64,000 nt of DNA from Agromyces mariniharenae (GTDB lineage: Bacteria; Actinomycetota; Actinomycetes; Actinomycetales; Microbacteriaceae), in NCBI RefSeq assembly GCF_008122505.1, contig NZ_VSSB01000002.1, positions 186,001 to 250,000 of the forward strand, read 5' to 3'. Below the pieces are notes generated by a model. It saw only the letters and a program-made list of their open reading frames with translations, was not told the origin of the DNA and searched no databases. A program made the position numbers and the translations under genes. Shown piece by piece: positions 29,311 to 38,507 of the stretch (position 1 is its first letter; each line of letters opens with the position of its first letter).

Positions 29311-29818
29311 GCTCGCGTTCCTCCTCGTCGCGCCGGTCGAGCTCCTCGAGCACCGCCTTCAGCTCGGCGCGGATGAAGTCGCGCGACGCCAGGTCGCGCA
29401 CGGCGAGGCGCAGCGCGACGACCTCGCGGGCGAGGTACTCGGTGTCGGCGAGGTTGCGCTCGGCGCGCTGGCGGTCCTGCTCGATCTGCACGCGGTCGCG
29501 GTCGTCCTGCCGGTTCTGGGCGAGCAGGATGAGGGGCGCGGCGTACGAGGCCTGCAGCGAGAGCACGAGCGTCAGCGCCGTGAAGCCGATCGCGATCGAG
29601 TCGAAGCGCCACGGCTCGGGCGCGAACGTGTTCCACGCCATCCAGGTGATCGCGAACACCGACAGCCCGAGCAGGAAGCCCGGCGTGCCCATGCCGCGGG
29701 CGACCCACTCCGTGAAGCGGCCGAAGCGGTCGTTGTCGCCGGTCCCGCGGAAGGGCGCAGATCGGCGGATGCCTTTCGGGGTGTCGAACCGGCGGTCCTC
29801 GACGTCAACGCGTGCCAT
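29297..29818 (-). CDS. DUF1003 membrane protein
   Basis: 173 residues. Two membrane helices (about 50-70 and 80-105) with FLLGLSVFAITWMAWN and LTLVLSLQASYAAPLILLAQNRQDDRDRVQIEQDR are typical of DUF1003. A long charged C-terminal coiled coil follows. In Mycobacterium the corresponding gene lies between mrp and the CBS/MgtE-N gene, as here. It overlaps the gene on each side by about 14 bases, so the three are co-translated. Function of the family is unclear. Confidence 0.9.
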   Translation of the reverse strand: MARVDVEDRRFDTPKGIRRSAPFRGTGDNDRFGRFTEWVARGMGTPGFLLGLSVFAITWMAWNTFAPEPWRFDSIAIGFTALTLVLSLQASYAAPLILLAQNRQDDRDRVQIEQDRQRAERNLADTEYLAREVVALRLAVRDLASRDFIRAELKAVLEELDRRDEEEREHAAS

Positions 29819-31136
29819 CTCCTGCCCTCCTTCCGTTCGGGATCGGGATGCTTCCGGTGGTCAGCTGGGCCCGCGCCGCGGCGCGGCGACCCACTTCGGT
29901 CTCCTCGGGATGACTTCGCCAGTCATCGGGCAGGAGGTAGTCGAGCACGTCGTCAATGGTCACCACCCCGACGAGTCGATGCTTCTCGTCGACGACCGGC
30001 ACCGACACGAGGTCGTAGCTCGCGAGGATGCGGCTGACCTCGGCGGCGGAGGTGTCGGCGGTCACGGGCTCGAGGCCCTGGTCGATGAGGGTGCCCATGC
30101 GCTCGTGCGGCGGGTAGCGCAGCATCCGCTGGAAGTGCACCATGCCGAGGAACCGGCCCGTGGGCGGCTCGTAGGGCGGGAGGGTGACGCACACCGCGGC
30201 GCCGAGGGCGGGCGGCAGGTCGTGCCGGCGGATGAGCGCGAGGCCCTCGGCCACGGTCGCGTCGGCGGACACGATGATCGGCTCGGTCGTCATGAGGCCG
30301 CCCGCGGTGTCGGGCCCGTAGGAGAGGAGGAAGCGCACGTCGTCGGCCTCCTCGGGCTCCATGAGCTCGAGCAGGTGCTCGCCGCGCTCCTCGGGCAGCT
30401 GCGCGATGAGGTCGGCGGCGTCGTCGGGCTGCATGTGGTCGAGCACGTCGGCGGCGCGGTCGTCGCCGAGCCGGGCCAGGATGTCGACCTGGTCGGACTC
30501 GGGCATCTCCTCGAGCACGTCGGCGAGCCGGTCGTCGGAGAGCTCCTCGGCGACCTCCTGCCGGCGCTGGGCCGGCAGGTCGAGCAGGGTGTTCGCGAGG
30601 TCGGCGGGCTTCAGCTCGGAGTAGGTGGCGATGAGCTGCTCGGCCGACTGCGCCTCGCCCTTCGGCGCGAGCTCGCGCACCTCGCGCCAGGTGACGTAGG
30701 CCGACTGGCCCTTCGCGAACGGCGACGCGCTGGTCTTCGGCCGGCGCACGAAGAGCTGGTCGACCTCCCACTCGCCGAGCTCCTGCTCCTCGATCGCGAC
30801 GTCCTCGATGGTCGCCTCGCCCGAGCCGTCGTTGAAGACCACCTTGCGGCCGAGCATCTCGGCGATCACGCGCACCTCGCCGCCGCGCTGCTCGAAGCGG
30901 CGCAGGTTGATGAGGCCCGTCGTGATGATCTGGCCGCCGCCGATCGACGTGACGCGCCCGATGGAGACGAACACGCGCCGCTTGCCGGGGATCTCGACGA
31001 TGAGGCCCACCACGCGCGGAGGGTCGTTCTTGCGGTACACGACGAGGACGTCGCGCACCTTGCCGACCCGATCCCCGGCGGGGTCGAAGACGGCGCACCC
31101 GGCGAGTCGGGCGACGAAGACTCTCGTGGCGCTCAC
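29805..31136 (-). CDS. CBS domain / MgtE N-terminal domain protein
   Basis: 443 residues from GTG 31136. The N-terminus is a PRC-barrel-like region (VFVARLAGCAVFDPAGDRVGKVRDVLV); an MgtE-N superhelix (about 230-330, LLDLPAQRRQEVAEEL, MQPDDAADLIAQLPEERGEHLL) and a CBS pair follow, ending in DVLDYLLPDDWRSHPEE. There is no transmembrane channel, so it is an MgtE-like regulator, perhaps sensing Mg2+ or adenine nucleotides. TAAGTT at 31144-31149 (minus) predicts a leaderless mRNA. It heads the four-gene minus-strand operon. Confidence 0.88.
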   Translation of the reverse strand: MSATRVFVARLAGCAVFDPAGDRVGKVRDVLVVYRKNDPPRVVGLIVEIPGKRRVFVSIGRVTSIGGGQIITTGLINLRRFEQRGGEVRVIAEMLGRKVVFNDGSGEATIEDVAIEEQELGEWEVDQLFVRRPKTSASPFAKGQSAYVTWREVRELAPKGEAQSAEQLIATYSELKPADLANTLLDLPAQRRQEVAEELSDDRLADVLEEMPESDQVDILARLGDDRAADVLDHMQPDDAADLIAQLPEERGEHLLELMEPEEADDVRFLLSYGPDTAGGLMTTEPIIVSADATVAEGLALIRRHDLPPALGAAVCVTLPPYEPPTGRFLGMVHFQRMLRYPPHERMGTLIDQGLEPVTADTSAAEVSRILASYDLVSVPVVDEKHRLVGVVTIDDVLDYLLPDDWRSHPEETEVGRRAAARAQLTTGSIPIPNGRRAGDGTR

Positions 31137-31143
31137 GACTACC

Positions 31144-31208
31144 AACTTAGCCCCCGGAACCGGGAAGGCGGCCCGTTCCCGGCCCGGTGCAGGAGCCCGT
31201 GGGACAAT
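31144..31208. promoter_or_regulatory. Divergent leaderless promoters
   Basis: TAAGTT (minus, 31144-31149) is seven bases from the CBS-protein GTG at 31136. GACAAT (plus, 31203-31208) is six bases from the GTG at 31215. Confidence 0.5.
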
Positions 31209-31214
31209 GTCCGG

Positions 31215-31931
31215 GTGAGCAACCCTGGACCCTTCGGCGGCCGGACGGCGCGCCAGTTCCCGACCCTGCCCAAGGGCGAGACCGTGGCGAGCTTCGAGAC
31301 CTACCAGGAGGCGCAGGCCGCGGTCGACAAGCTCGCGAAGGCCGCCTTCCCGGTGAAGGAGCTCGCGATCGTCGGCACCGACCTCACGAGCGTCGAGCGG
31401 ATCACGGGCGTGCTGACGTGGGGCCGCGCGGCCGGCGCCGGCGCGCTCTCCGGCGCCTGGTTCGGCACGTTCCTCGGGCTGCTCTTCTTCATCTTCTCGC
31501 CGACCGGCGCGGGTCTCGGCATCCTCGGCTCGGCCATCCTCATCGGCGCCGGGTTCGGCATGATCTTCGGCCTCGTCTCGTACTCGATCAACCGCCGCCG
31601 TCGCGACTTCACGTCGGTCATGCAGGTGCTCGCCACGCGCTACGCGATCATCGCGGAGCCCGAGCACGTCGCCCGGGCACGCACGGTGCTGGGCACGGAT
31701 GCCGCGGGCCTCGCGTCCGCCGCACCCCGACCGGTCGTGACGCCCACCGCCCCGTCAGCGCCGCCGACCTCGTCGCAGCCGGTCGCCGGCGAGCCCGACG
31801 CGCCGGCGCCGGCCGCGCCGCAGCCCGGTGCAGCCGAGGGCGAGGACGCCGCCCGCCCGCTCACCTACGGCGAGGCGCAGGACGCCGCCCGACGCGCGGC
31901 CCGTGAGCGGCGCGACGCCGGCGAGTCCTGA
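31215..31931 (+). CDS. General stress protein 17M-like membrane protein
   Basis: 238 residues from GTG 31215. The N-terminal region has a small alpha/beta domain (VASFETYQEAQAAVDKLAKAAFPVKELAIVGTDLTSVERI) found in GspM/17M-type stress proteins, then two membrane helices (about 74-95 and 100-120). The C-terminal half is a Pro/Ala-rich low-complexity tail. In Mycobacterium an equivalent gene is close to mrp and the CBS protein gene. Role likely in envelope stress; inferred only. Confidence 0.8.
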   Translation: MSNPGPFGGRTARQFPTLPKGETVASFETYQEAQAAVDKLAKAAFPVKELAIVGTDLTSVERITGVLTWGRAAGAGALSGAWFGTFLGLLFFIFSPTGAGLGILGSAILIGAGFGMIFGLVSYSINRRRRDFTSVMQVLATRYAIIAEPEHVARARTVLGTDAAGLASAAPRPVVTPTAPSAPPTSSQPVAGEPDAPAPAAPQPGAAEGEDAARPLTYGEAQDAARRAARERRDAGES

Positions 31932-32000
31932 CGGCGCGCGCACCGCAGGTCCTCCCGCGTTGGGGCCTTCGGGTCGCGGCGCTTTGCCAGTTTCGCGATA

Positions 32001-32006
32001 TATCGT
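32001..32006 (+). promoter_or_regulatory. Leaderless -10 (TATCGT) inside a palindrome
   Basis: TATCGT lies seven bases before ATG 32014 and is inside the perfect palindrome CGATATATCG (31996-32005). A repressor site overlapping the -10 is possible. Confidence 0.5.
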
Positions 32007-32013
32007 GTCCGCC

Positions 32014-32355
32014 ATGGTCACGCAGCCCGAGCTCGAACGCGGCATCGCCGAGGCCGAGCGGCCCGATCGCCCGGTGCGGCGGATGCTGCGCGGCATCCGT
32101 CGACGGATCGACCGGCACCCCCGGCTGCGCGTCGCCTACCGGGCAGGGGTCGGCGCGCTCGGCGGCGTGATCGCGGTCGGCGGACTGCTGCTCGTGCCGC
32201 TGCCCGGACCGGGCTGGCTCGTCGTGTTCCTCGGCCTGGCGATCCTCGGCACCGAGTTCGCGTGGGCGAAGCGCCTGGCGGCGTTCACCAGGCGCCAGCT
32301 CGCCCGGTTCTGGGCGTGGTGGCGCGCACGCCGCGCGGCGTCCGCGCAGGGCTGA
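32014..32355 (+). CDS. TIGR02611/PGPGW-type small membrane protein
   Basis: 113 residues with a basic N-terminus, a membrane region split by LVPLPGPGWLVVFLGLAILGTEFAWAK (about 65-95) and a basic tail. The PGPGW motif and following FAWAKR define this small actinobacterial family. Function unknown. Convergent with the Xaa-Pro peptidase gene, with a hairpin at 32354-32385 between. Confidence 0.85.
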   Translation: MVTQPELERGIAEAERPDRPVRRMLRGIRRRIDRHPRLRVAYRAGVGALGGVIAVGGLLLVPLPGPGWLVVFLGLAILGTEFAWAKRLAAFTRRQLARFWAWWRARRAASAQG

Positions 32356-32385
32356 CCCGCCGGCGCTCCGGAGTCGCTGCGGGTC
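32354..32385. terminator. Hairpin between convergent genes
   Basis: Seven-bp arms GACCCGC/GCGGGTC (32354-32360 with 32379-32385). The left arm overlaps the stop of the PGPGW gene. Confidence 0.45.
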
Positions 32386-32392
32386 GGAAGCC

Positions 32393-33952
32393 TCAGCCGC
32401 GGCTCGCGCGCACCCAGGCCTCGACCTCGTCGACCGTGCGCGGGATGCCCGCCGAGAGGTTCTCGGCGCCGTCTGCGGTCACGAGGATGTCGTCCTCGAT
32501 GCGCACTCCGATGCCGCGGAACTCCGCGGGCACGGTGAGGTCGTCGGGCTGGAAGTACAGTCCGGGCTCGATCGTGAACACCATGCCGGGAGCGAGCTCC
32601 CCGTCCATGTACAGCGACCGGCGGGCCTGCGCGCAGTCGTGCACGTCGAGTCCCAGGTGGTGGCTCGTGCCGTGCACCATGTACCGGCGGTGGAACTGGT
32701 TGTCGGGCTCGAGCGACTCCTCGGCCGAGACGGGCAGGAAGCCCCATTCCGCCGTCTTCCGGGCGATGACCGCCATCGCGGCGGCGTGCACCTCGCGGAA
32801 GATCGCACCGGGCCGCACGACCGCGAACGCGGCATCCGCGGCCTCGAGCACGGCCTCGTAGACCTGGCGCTGCACGGGCGAGAACGTGCCGTTCACCGGG
32901 AACGTGCGCGTGATGTCGGCGGTGTAGTAGCTGTCGCGCTCGACGCCGGCGTCGAGCAGCACGAGGTCGCCGGGCACGACGGGGCCGTCGTTGCGGGTCC
33001 AGTGCAGGATCGTGGCGTGCGGGCCGGCCGCGGCGATCGAGCCGTAGCCGACGTCGTTGCCGTCGAGGCGGGCGCGCGTCGCGAAGACGCCCTCGATGAC
33101 CCGCTCGCCGCGCACCTCGGAGGTGATGCGGGGGAGCTCCTCGAGCACCTCGGTGAAGCCGCGCTGCGTCGCGTCGATGGCGGCGCGGAGCTCGGCGACC
33201 TCGTAGTCGTCCTTCACGAGGCGCAGCTCGGACAGGACCCGGGCCAGCTCCGCGTCGGGCTCGTGCTCGGCGTTCACCTCGAGCGAGAACGGGGTGTCGG
33301 CCGCGTTGGTCGACAGGGCCATCTCGGCCGCGAAGCGGATGCGGGCGTGGTCGACGCGGTCGGTGATCGCCGGGTCGGCCTCGCGCACGACGAGCGTCGC
33401 GGTGTCGACCCGCGAGAGCACGTGGTCGAGGTCGGCGACGTCGCTCGTCGCGATCGCCAGGTCGGCGGCGACGTGGGCGAGCGAGGGGCGGGCGCCGATC
33501 CAGAACTCGCCGATCGCGGGGTTGGCGTAGAACTCCTCGGAGTCGCGCCCTGCGCGCTCGCGGAAGAAGACCGTGGCCTCGTGGCCATCGGGGGTCGGCT
33601 CGAGGACCAGCACCGCACCCGGCTCGGAGTCGGAGCCCCAGCCGGTGAGGTGCGCGAACGCGGAATGGGCCCGGAACGGGTAGTCGGTGTCGTTCGCGCG
33701 CTGCTTCATGTCGCCGGCGGGCACGATGACCCGCTGCCCGGGGAAGGCGGCCGAGACGGTCGCGCGACGCGCCGCCGCGTGGGCGGCCTGCTCGCGCGCG
33801 GGCGGCAGGGTCTCGTCGCGCTCGGCCCAGCCGCTGCCGATGTAGCGCTTGAAGCCCTCGGAGCCCGGGGTGGTCGAGCGATTCGCGTTGCGGCCCTCCT
33901 CGTCGGGGGCGGTGGGTGCGGTGGTCGTGCTGGTGTCGCTCGTCTCGGACAT
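32393..33952 (-). CDS. Xaa-Pro aminopeptidase (aminopeptidase P, M24B)
   Basis: 519 residues from ATG 33952 (GGAG four bases upstream; ATG 33961 also possible). An N-terminal AMP_N domain (about 60-200) is followed by a pita-bread M24 domain with metal ligands in LVLLDAGVERDSYYTADITRTF (two Asp), VHGTSHHLGLDVHD (His), MVFTIEPGLYF (Glu) and GVRIEDDILVT (Glu). It removes residues N-terminal to proline from peptides in the cytoplasm. A Ser/Thr-rich N-terminal tail of about 25 residues is extra. All five ligands are intact. Confidence 0.95.
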   Translation of the reverse strand: MSETSDTSTTTAPTAPDEEGRNANRSTTPGSEGFKRYIGSGWAERDETLPPAREQAAHAAARRATVSAAFPGQRVIVPAGDMKQRANDTDYPFRAHSAFAHLTGWGSDSEPGAVLVLEPTPDGHEATVFFRERAGRDSEEFYANPAIGEFWIGARPSLAHVAADLAIATSDVADLDHVLSRVDTATLVVREADPAITDRVDHARIRFAAEMALSTNAADTPFSLEVNAEHEPDAELARVLSELRLVKDDYEVAELRAAIDATQRGFTEVLEELPRITSEVRGERVIEGVFATRARLDGNDVGYGSIAAAGPHATILHWTRNDGPVVPGDLVLLDAGVERDSYYTADITRTFPVNGTFSPVQRQVYEAVLEAADAAFAVVRPGAIFREVHAAAMAVIARKTAEWGFLPVSAEESLEPDNQFHRRYMVHGTSHHLGLDVHDCAQARRSLYMDGELAPGMVFTIEPGLYFQPDDLTVPAEFRGIGVRIEDDILVTADGAENLSAGIPRTVDEVEAWVRASRG

Positions 33953-33981
33953 GTGCTCCATTCTCGCACCGTCCGAGGGCC

Positions 33982-35001
33982 TCATCCGACGGGCGTCAGC
34001 GTCGCGACGACTGGGCGGTGATCGCTGCCGGCGTGGTCGACGTCGCCGATCACCCGGAACGCGTCGACCCGCCAGCCCGGGGTCGCGAGCACGTGGTCGA
34101 TCGGGCTGCCGAGGAGCTCGGGCACATCGGTCGGCCAGGTCCCGAGGCCGCCGGCCCCCGCCGCCACAGCCGCATCCCGGCACCGGCCGAGGTCGCCGCC
34201 GTCGATCCCCCGGCCAGCGAAGTGGTCGACGGTCGCGTTGAAGTCGCCCGCCATGATCACGTTCTCGCCGGCGCACTGCTCGGCGAGCCAGTCGAGGTCG
34301 CTGCGCCAATTGCGCAGCTCCCACCGGATCGGGGCGACCGCGTGCACCGCGACGATGCGCGGGCCGTCGCCGTCGACGGGCTCGGCCACGATCGACGGCA
34401 GCGTGTTGGTGTTGCCGGGCGGCCCGGGGGAGAGCGCCGACGCCACCTCGTAGTCGCCGAGGTCGGGCGAGATGAGGATCGTCGTCGAACGGGCCTTCGC
34501 GATGTCGTCGAAGGCGACCGTGTGCACCCACATCGGCCGCCCGCCCTCGCGCATCGCGATCGCGACCTCCTCGCCGAGCGGGTCGGTCGTCTCGGGCAGC
34601 ACCACCACGTCCGCGCCCTCGTCGAGTGCCAGTCCGGCGATGGTCGCGGCCTCGGGCACCTCGCCGAGGGTGTTCCAGCTCAGCACCGTCACGGATGCCG
34701 CGTCGCCCGCGGCATCCGACCCGCCGAGGCCGCGCACGGCGAGCACCGTGACGTTGCCCACGGCGTAGAGCGCGAGCACGACCGCCATCGCGATACCGAA
34801 GACGCGAGTGGCGCGGGGGATCACCGCCAGTGCGAGCACGAGTGCGGCCACGCCCGCGCACGCCGCTGCCGCTCCGCGGAGCGCCACGACGTGCGCCGCC
34901 ACCCACTGGTTCTGCAGCCCGAAGGCCTGCGGCCACAGGAGCACGGCCGCGACCAGGACGGTGCCGAGCACGAGTGCCCAGCCGAGGATGCGGGGGAGCA
35001 T
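33982..35001 (-). CDS. Membrane-anchored endonuclease/exonuclease/phosphatase (EEP) family protein
   Basis: 339 residues from ATG 35001 (TAGGGT seven bases upstream). Three membrane helices in residues 1-95 precede an EEP domain with LSWNTLG, VVVLPETTD, VHAVAPI, IMAGDFNATVDHF and GSDHRPVVATL, which are the expected Asn, Glu, His, Asp-Asn and terminal Asp-His. The catalytic domain likely faces outside the cell and cleaves a phosphodiester such as nucleic acid or lipid. A partner is not obvious. Its stop lies 29 bp from the peptidase gene start, same strand. Confidence 0.9.
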   Translation of the reverse strand: MLPRILGWALVLGTVLVAAVLLWPQAFGLQNQWVAAHVVALRGAAAACAGVAALVLALAVIPRATRVFGIAMAVVLALYAVGNVTVLAVRGLGGSDAAGDAASVTVLSWNTLGEVPEAATIAGLALDEGADVVVLPETTDPLGEEVAIAMREGGRPMWVHTVAFDDIAKARSTTILISPDLGDYEVASALSPGPPGNTNTLPSIVAEPVDGDGPRIVAVHAVAPIRWELRNWRSDLDWLAEQCAGENVIMAGDFNATVDHFAGRGIDGGDLGRCRDAAVAAGAGGLGTWPTDVPELLGSPIDHVLATPGWRVDAFRVIGDVDHAGSDHRPVVATLTPVG

Positions 35002-35008
35002 TCCATCC

Positions 35009-35084
35009 ACCCTAGGGGAGGCTCGGCGCGCGTGGCCGAGGCGCCGCCGCCGATCGGCTGGGAGGAGGATGCCGGGACTAGCAT
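35009..35084. promoter_or_regulatory. Divergent leaderless promoters (EEP / PHP)
   Basis: Minus TAGGGT at 35009-35014 is seven bases from ATG 35001. Plus TAGCAT at 35079-35084 is six bases from ATG 35091. Confidence 0.55.
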
Positions 35085-35090
35085 GAGGGG

Positions 35091-35960
35091 ATGCCAGCAG
35101 CCCCCCTCACCGTCGGCGAGGCGGACCTGCACGCGCACTCGACCGTCTCCGACGGAACGGAGTCTCCGGCCGAGCTCATGGCGCAGGCGGCCGCGGCCGG
35201 GCTCTGGGGCGTCGCCCTCACCGACCACGACTCCACGAGCGGCTGGGCCGAGGCGGCGGCCGCGGTGCCCGACACGGGCGTGGTGCTCATCCCGGGCATG
35301 GAGCTGTCGACGCGCGAGGGCTTCATGAGCGTGCACATGCTCGCCTACCTCGTGGACCCGCTCGACGAGCGCCTGCTCGCCGAGACCTCGCGCATCCGCG
35401 AGTCGCGCCTCACGCGCGCCGAGGAGATCGTGCGGCGCATCGGCCGCGACTACGACCTCAGCTGGGACGACGTGCTCGCGCAGACCAGCGAAGGCGCCAC
35501 GATCGGCCGTCCGCACATCGCCGACGCACTCGTCGCGCGCGGGCACGTGGCCACGCGGTCGGCGGCGTTCGCGGGCATCCTGCACCCGCGGGCCGGGTAC
35601 GCGCAGCCGCACTACGCGCCTGATCCGCTCACGGGCGTGCGGCTCATCCGCGCCGCGGGCGGGGTACCCGTGCTCGCGCACCCGGGCACGCGCGGCGCCG
35701 AGCGGGTCATCCCACCCGAGCGCCTCGCGCGGCTCGTCGACGAGGGGCTCTTCGGCCTCGAGATCGACCACCCCGAGAACCGCGACGACGCCAAGGCCCG
35801 CCTCCGCGAGCTCGCGCGAGCGCACGGGCTCGCCGTCACCGGGTCGAGCGACTACCACGGCACGGGCAAGCCCAACCGGCTCGGGGAGCTGCGCACGGCG
35901 CCCGAGGTCGTCGAGCGCATCATCGCCGAGGGGCGGGGCTCGACGATCGTGACGCCATAG
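35091..35960 (+). CDS. PHP-domain phosphoesterase (YciV/RNase AM-like)
   Basis: 289 residues. The PHP metal site is visible: DLHAHSTVSDG (HxH), LTDHDST, GMELS, GRPHIADALV, VLAHPGTRG, GLEIDHPEN and TGSSDYHGT. This pattern matches the 3',5'-nucleotide phosphatase / RNase AM (YciV, TrpH) family, which acts on pAp or 5'-phosphorylated RNA. It is monocistronic and ends at a very strong hairpin. Confidence 0.92.
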   Translation: MPAAPLTVGEADLHAHSTVSDGTESPAELMAQAAAAGLWGVALTDHDSTSGWAEAAAAVPDTGVVLIPGMELSTREGFMSVHMLAYLVDPLDERLLAETSRIRESRLTRAEEIVRRIGRDYDLSWDDVLAQTSEGATIGRPHIADALVARGHVATRSAAFAGILHPRAGYAQPHYAPDPLTGVRLIRAAGGVPVLAHPGTRGAERVIPPERLARLVDEGLFGLEIDHPENRDDAKARLRELARAHGLAVTGSSDYHGTGKPNRLGELRTAPEVVERIIAEGRGSTIVTP

Positions 35961-35982
35961 GGCCAGCCCTTCGGGCGCGCTT

Positions 35983-36008
35983 GGCGCCCGGGCCGGGGCC
36001 CGGGCGCC
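35983..36008. terminator. Strong bidirectional terminator
   Basis: Twelve-bp perfect arms (35983-35994 with 35997-36008) between convergent PHP and DEAD-helicase genes. Confidence 0.75.
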
Positions 36009-36014
36009 GACGGC

Positions 36015-37496
36015 TCAGGCCTGCGGGGCGGCCCCGCCGGTGCGCGGACCGCGACGGCGACGGCGACGACGCGGTGCCGCGTTGCCGTCGTGGTGCTCGT
36101 GGCCCTTGCCGTCGTGGGTGCCGGTGCCCGGCTCCTTGGCGGCGGCCACGGCCGAGTCGGCCTTCTCGGTCGCGGGTGCGCCGCCCTCGCCCGTGGGCTG
36201 GCCGCTGCGGGTGCGGCGACGCGAGCGCGAGCGCGGCGCGCGCTCGGCGCCCTCTGCGCGTCCCTCGCTGCGGCCCGCGGTGCTCGAGCGGGTCGGGGCG
36301 GCGGCGGCCGTGGGCTTCAGGCGGCCCTTGGTGCCCTCGGGGATGTCGAGGTCGCTGTAGAGGTGCGGGCTCGACGAGTACGTCTCGGTGGGCTCGGGCT
36401 GGCCGAACTCGAGGGCGCGGTTGATGAGCGCCCACTTGTGCAGGTCGTCCCAGTCGACGAACGTCACGGCGATGCCGGTCTTGCCCGCGCGGCCCGTGCG
36501 GCCGGCGCGGTGCAGGTAGGTCTTCTCGTCGTCGGGGATGGTGTGGTTGATGACGTGCGTCACGTCGTCGACGTCGATGCCGCGCGCCGCGACATCCGTG
36601 GCGATGAGCACGTCCTTCTTGCCCGCCTTGAAGGCGGCCATGGCGCGCTCGCGCTGGTCCTGGTTGAGGTCGCCGTGCACGGCCGCGGCGTTGAAGCCGC
36701 GGTCGTTGAGCTCCTCGACGAGCTTCGCGGCGGCGCGCTTCGTGCGCGTGAAGATGACGGTCTTGCCGCGTCCGTCGGCCTGGAGGATGCGCGAGATCAC
36801 CTCGTCCTTGTCGAGCGAGTGCGCCCGGTAGATGAGGTGCTTGATGTTCGCCTGCGTGAGGCCCTCGTCGGGGTCGTTCGCGCGGATGTGGATGGGCCGC
36901 GTCATGAAGCGGCGCGCGAGCGCGACGATGGGGCCGGGCATCGTGGCGGAGAACAGCATCGTGTGCCGCGTCGCCGGGACCTTCGAGAAGATCTTCTCGA
37001 TGTCGGGGAGGAAGCCGAGGTCGAGCATCTTGTCGGCCTCGTCGAGCACCACCTCGTGCGCGTCGGCGAGCGAGAGGATGCGCTGGTTCGCGAGGTCGAT
37101 GAGCCGGCCCGGCGTGCCGACGACGATCTGGGCGCCGGCCTTCAGCTGCTCGATCTGGCCCTCGTAGGCCTTGCCGCCGTAGATCGAGACCACGGTGGTG
37201 GGGCGGTTGGAGGTCGCGAGCTCGAGGTCCTCGGTCACCTGCACCGCGAGCTCGCGGGTCGGGACGACGACGAGCGCCTTCACGCCCGGCCCGGGCGCGT
37301 CGCCGAGGCGCTGGATGAGCGGGAGGCCGAAGCCGAAGGTCTTGCCGGTGCCGGTCTTGGCCTGGCCGATGATGTCCTGCCCGGAGAGGGCGAGGGGGAT
37401 GGTCTGCTCCTGGATGGGGAAGGCATCGACGATGCCCTTCCCGGCGAGGGCGTCGACGATGTCGGACGCGACGCCGAGGTCGGTGAAAGTAGTCAA
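36015..37496 (-). CDS. DEAD-box RNA helicase
   Basis: 493 residues from TTG 37496, which gives the usual MTTFTDLGV N-terminus; the frame extends to 37547. Motifs: Q (FPIQEQTIP), I AKTGTGKT (about 46-53), Ia PTRELAVQ, II VLDEADKM, III SATMP, IV VIFTRTKRA, V ATDVAARGIDV and VI HRAGRTGRAG. A basic C-terminal tail (RRRRRR near the end) probably binds RNA. It is divergent from the ferritin-like gene, an arrangement also found around Rv3211/Rv3210c. Confidence 0.95.
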   Translation of the reverse strand: MTTFTDLGVASDIVDALAGKGIVDAFPIQEQTIPLALSGQDIIGQAKTGTGKTFGFGLPLIQRLGDAPGPGVKALVVVPTRELAVQVTEDLELATSNRPTTVVSIYGGKAYEGQIEQLKAGAQIVVGTPGRLIDLANQRILSLADAHEVVLDEADKMLDLGFLPDIEKIFSKVPATRHTMLFSATMPGPIVALARRFMTRPIHIRANDPDEGLTQANIKHLIYRAHSLDKDEVISRILQADGRGKTVIFTRTKRAAAKLVEELNDRGFNAAAVHGDLNQDQRERAMAAFKAGKKDVLIATDVAARGIDVDDVTHVINHTIPDDEKTYLHRAGRTGRAGKTGIAVTFVDWDDLHKWALINRALEFGQPEPTETYSSSPHLYSDLDIPEGTKGRLKPTAAAAPTRSSTAGRSEGRAEGAERAPRSRSRRRTRSGQPTGEGGAPATEKADSAVAAAKEPGTGTHDGKGHEHHDGNAAPRRRRRRRGPRTGGAAPQA

Positions 37497-37708
37497 GGAT
37501 CTGCCTGTCGAGGTTCGTGATGAGGGGATGCGCCTCGTCTCGATCACAGGCGCATGGCCGCGGATCCAACGCCCGCATGCCCCTCCACACTATCGGAGTG
37601 AGCCTGTGAGCCTCTCGGACGGCGACTGAGCGGCCCTCGAACGGGGTGCCCGGACGCGCCCGGAACGCGCCCGACGACCCTCTCCGGGGTGCCGGCGAGG
37701 CTCGGATA

Positions 37709-37714
37709 TAGGCT
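37709..37714 (+). promoter_or_regulatory. Leaderless -10 (TAGGCT) of ferritin-like gene
   Basis: TAGGCT is six bases before GTG 37721. The 224 bp from the helicase TTG hold no gene. Confidence 0.6.
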
Positions 37715-37720
37715 GTCCCC

Positions 37721-38428
37721 GTGGTGTTCTGGACGAATCGGCGGGTCCCCCGCCCCGAGACGCCGCGCATGCGTCCCCGCGTCGCCCCCACCGAGCTGGC
37801 GAAGGTCGACTTCGCCGAGCTGGTGCCCGAGCCCGTGCCGTTCCTCGGCCAGGCCGCGTACATCCAGCTCGAGTTCTTCGAGAACCTCGCCAGGGCCGTC
37901 GCGACCGCGCCGACGCTGCCCGCGAAGGAGGGGCTGAGCGCCGCCGCGGGTGTCGCGCTCCGCAAGCACCACGCCCTCATCGCGGAGCTCCGCCGCCTCG
38001 GCGTCGAGCCCGACGACGTGATGGCGCCGTTCGCGCCCGCCACCGACCGGTTCCGCTTGGCCACCTCCGGCGCCGACTGGTTCGAACTGCTGCTCGGCAT
38101 CCACATCACGGCGGGGATGCTCGACGGCTACTTCTCGCGGCTCGCCCAGGGACTGCCGGTCGAGCTCGGCTCGCGCGTGCGCGCCATCCTCGACGAGGAG
38201 GGCGCGTCGGTCGTGCTCGAGACCGAGCTGAAGTCCGCGATCGCGAACGATCCCGACCTCGCCGATCGGCTCGCACTCTGGGGGCGCAGCCTCGTGGGCG
38301 ACACGCTGCTCATCGCGCGGTCGGCGCTGCGGGCGTCCGAGGCATCCGGCGACGACGTCGAGCCCGTGTTCACCGAGCTCATCGCCGACCACACGCGCCG
38401 CATGGACGCGCTCGGGCTCACCGCCTGA
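37721..38428 (+). CDS. Ferritin-like fold protein (tRNA hydroxylase MiaE-like domain)
   Basis: 235 residues from GTG 37721. A four-helix bundle is suggested by the repeating helical segments, with AYIQLEFFENLARAV (about 49), KHHALIAELRRLG (about 87), LLLGIHITAGMLDGYF and FTELIADHTRRMDAL. Glu and His residues in these could bind a diiron centre, but the full ligand set is not certain. It is a conserved actinobacterial neighbour of the DEAD helicase. Activity is unknown. Confidence 0.8.
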   Translation: MVFWTNRRVPRPETPRMRPRVAPTELAKVDFAELVPEPVPFLGQAAYIQLEFFENLARAVATAPTLPAKEGLSAAAGVALRKHHALIAELRRLGVEPDDVMAPFAPATDRFRLATSGADWFELLLGIHITAGMLDGYFSRLAQGLPVELGSRVRAILDEEGASVVLETELKSAIANDPDLADRLALWGRSLVGDTLLIARSALRASEASGDDVEPVFTELIADHTRRMDALGLTA

Positions 38429-38489
38429 ACGGCGCGCGCTCAGCTGACCCCATCTGCCGCACACCCGCGGACCCACCGCCTGAACGGCG
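38419..38489 (+). repeat. Duplicated ferritin-like gene 3' end including stop
   Basis: CACCGCCTGAACGGCG at 38419-38434 contains the last codons and stop of the ferritin-like gene and is repeated exactly at 38474-38489 (55-bp offset). Confidence 0.65.
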
Positions 38490-38507
38490 AGTCGCGACCC
38501 GAGTCGG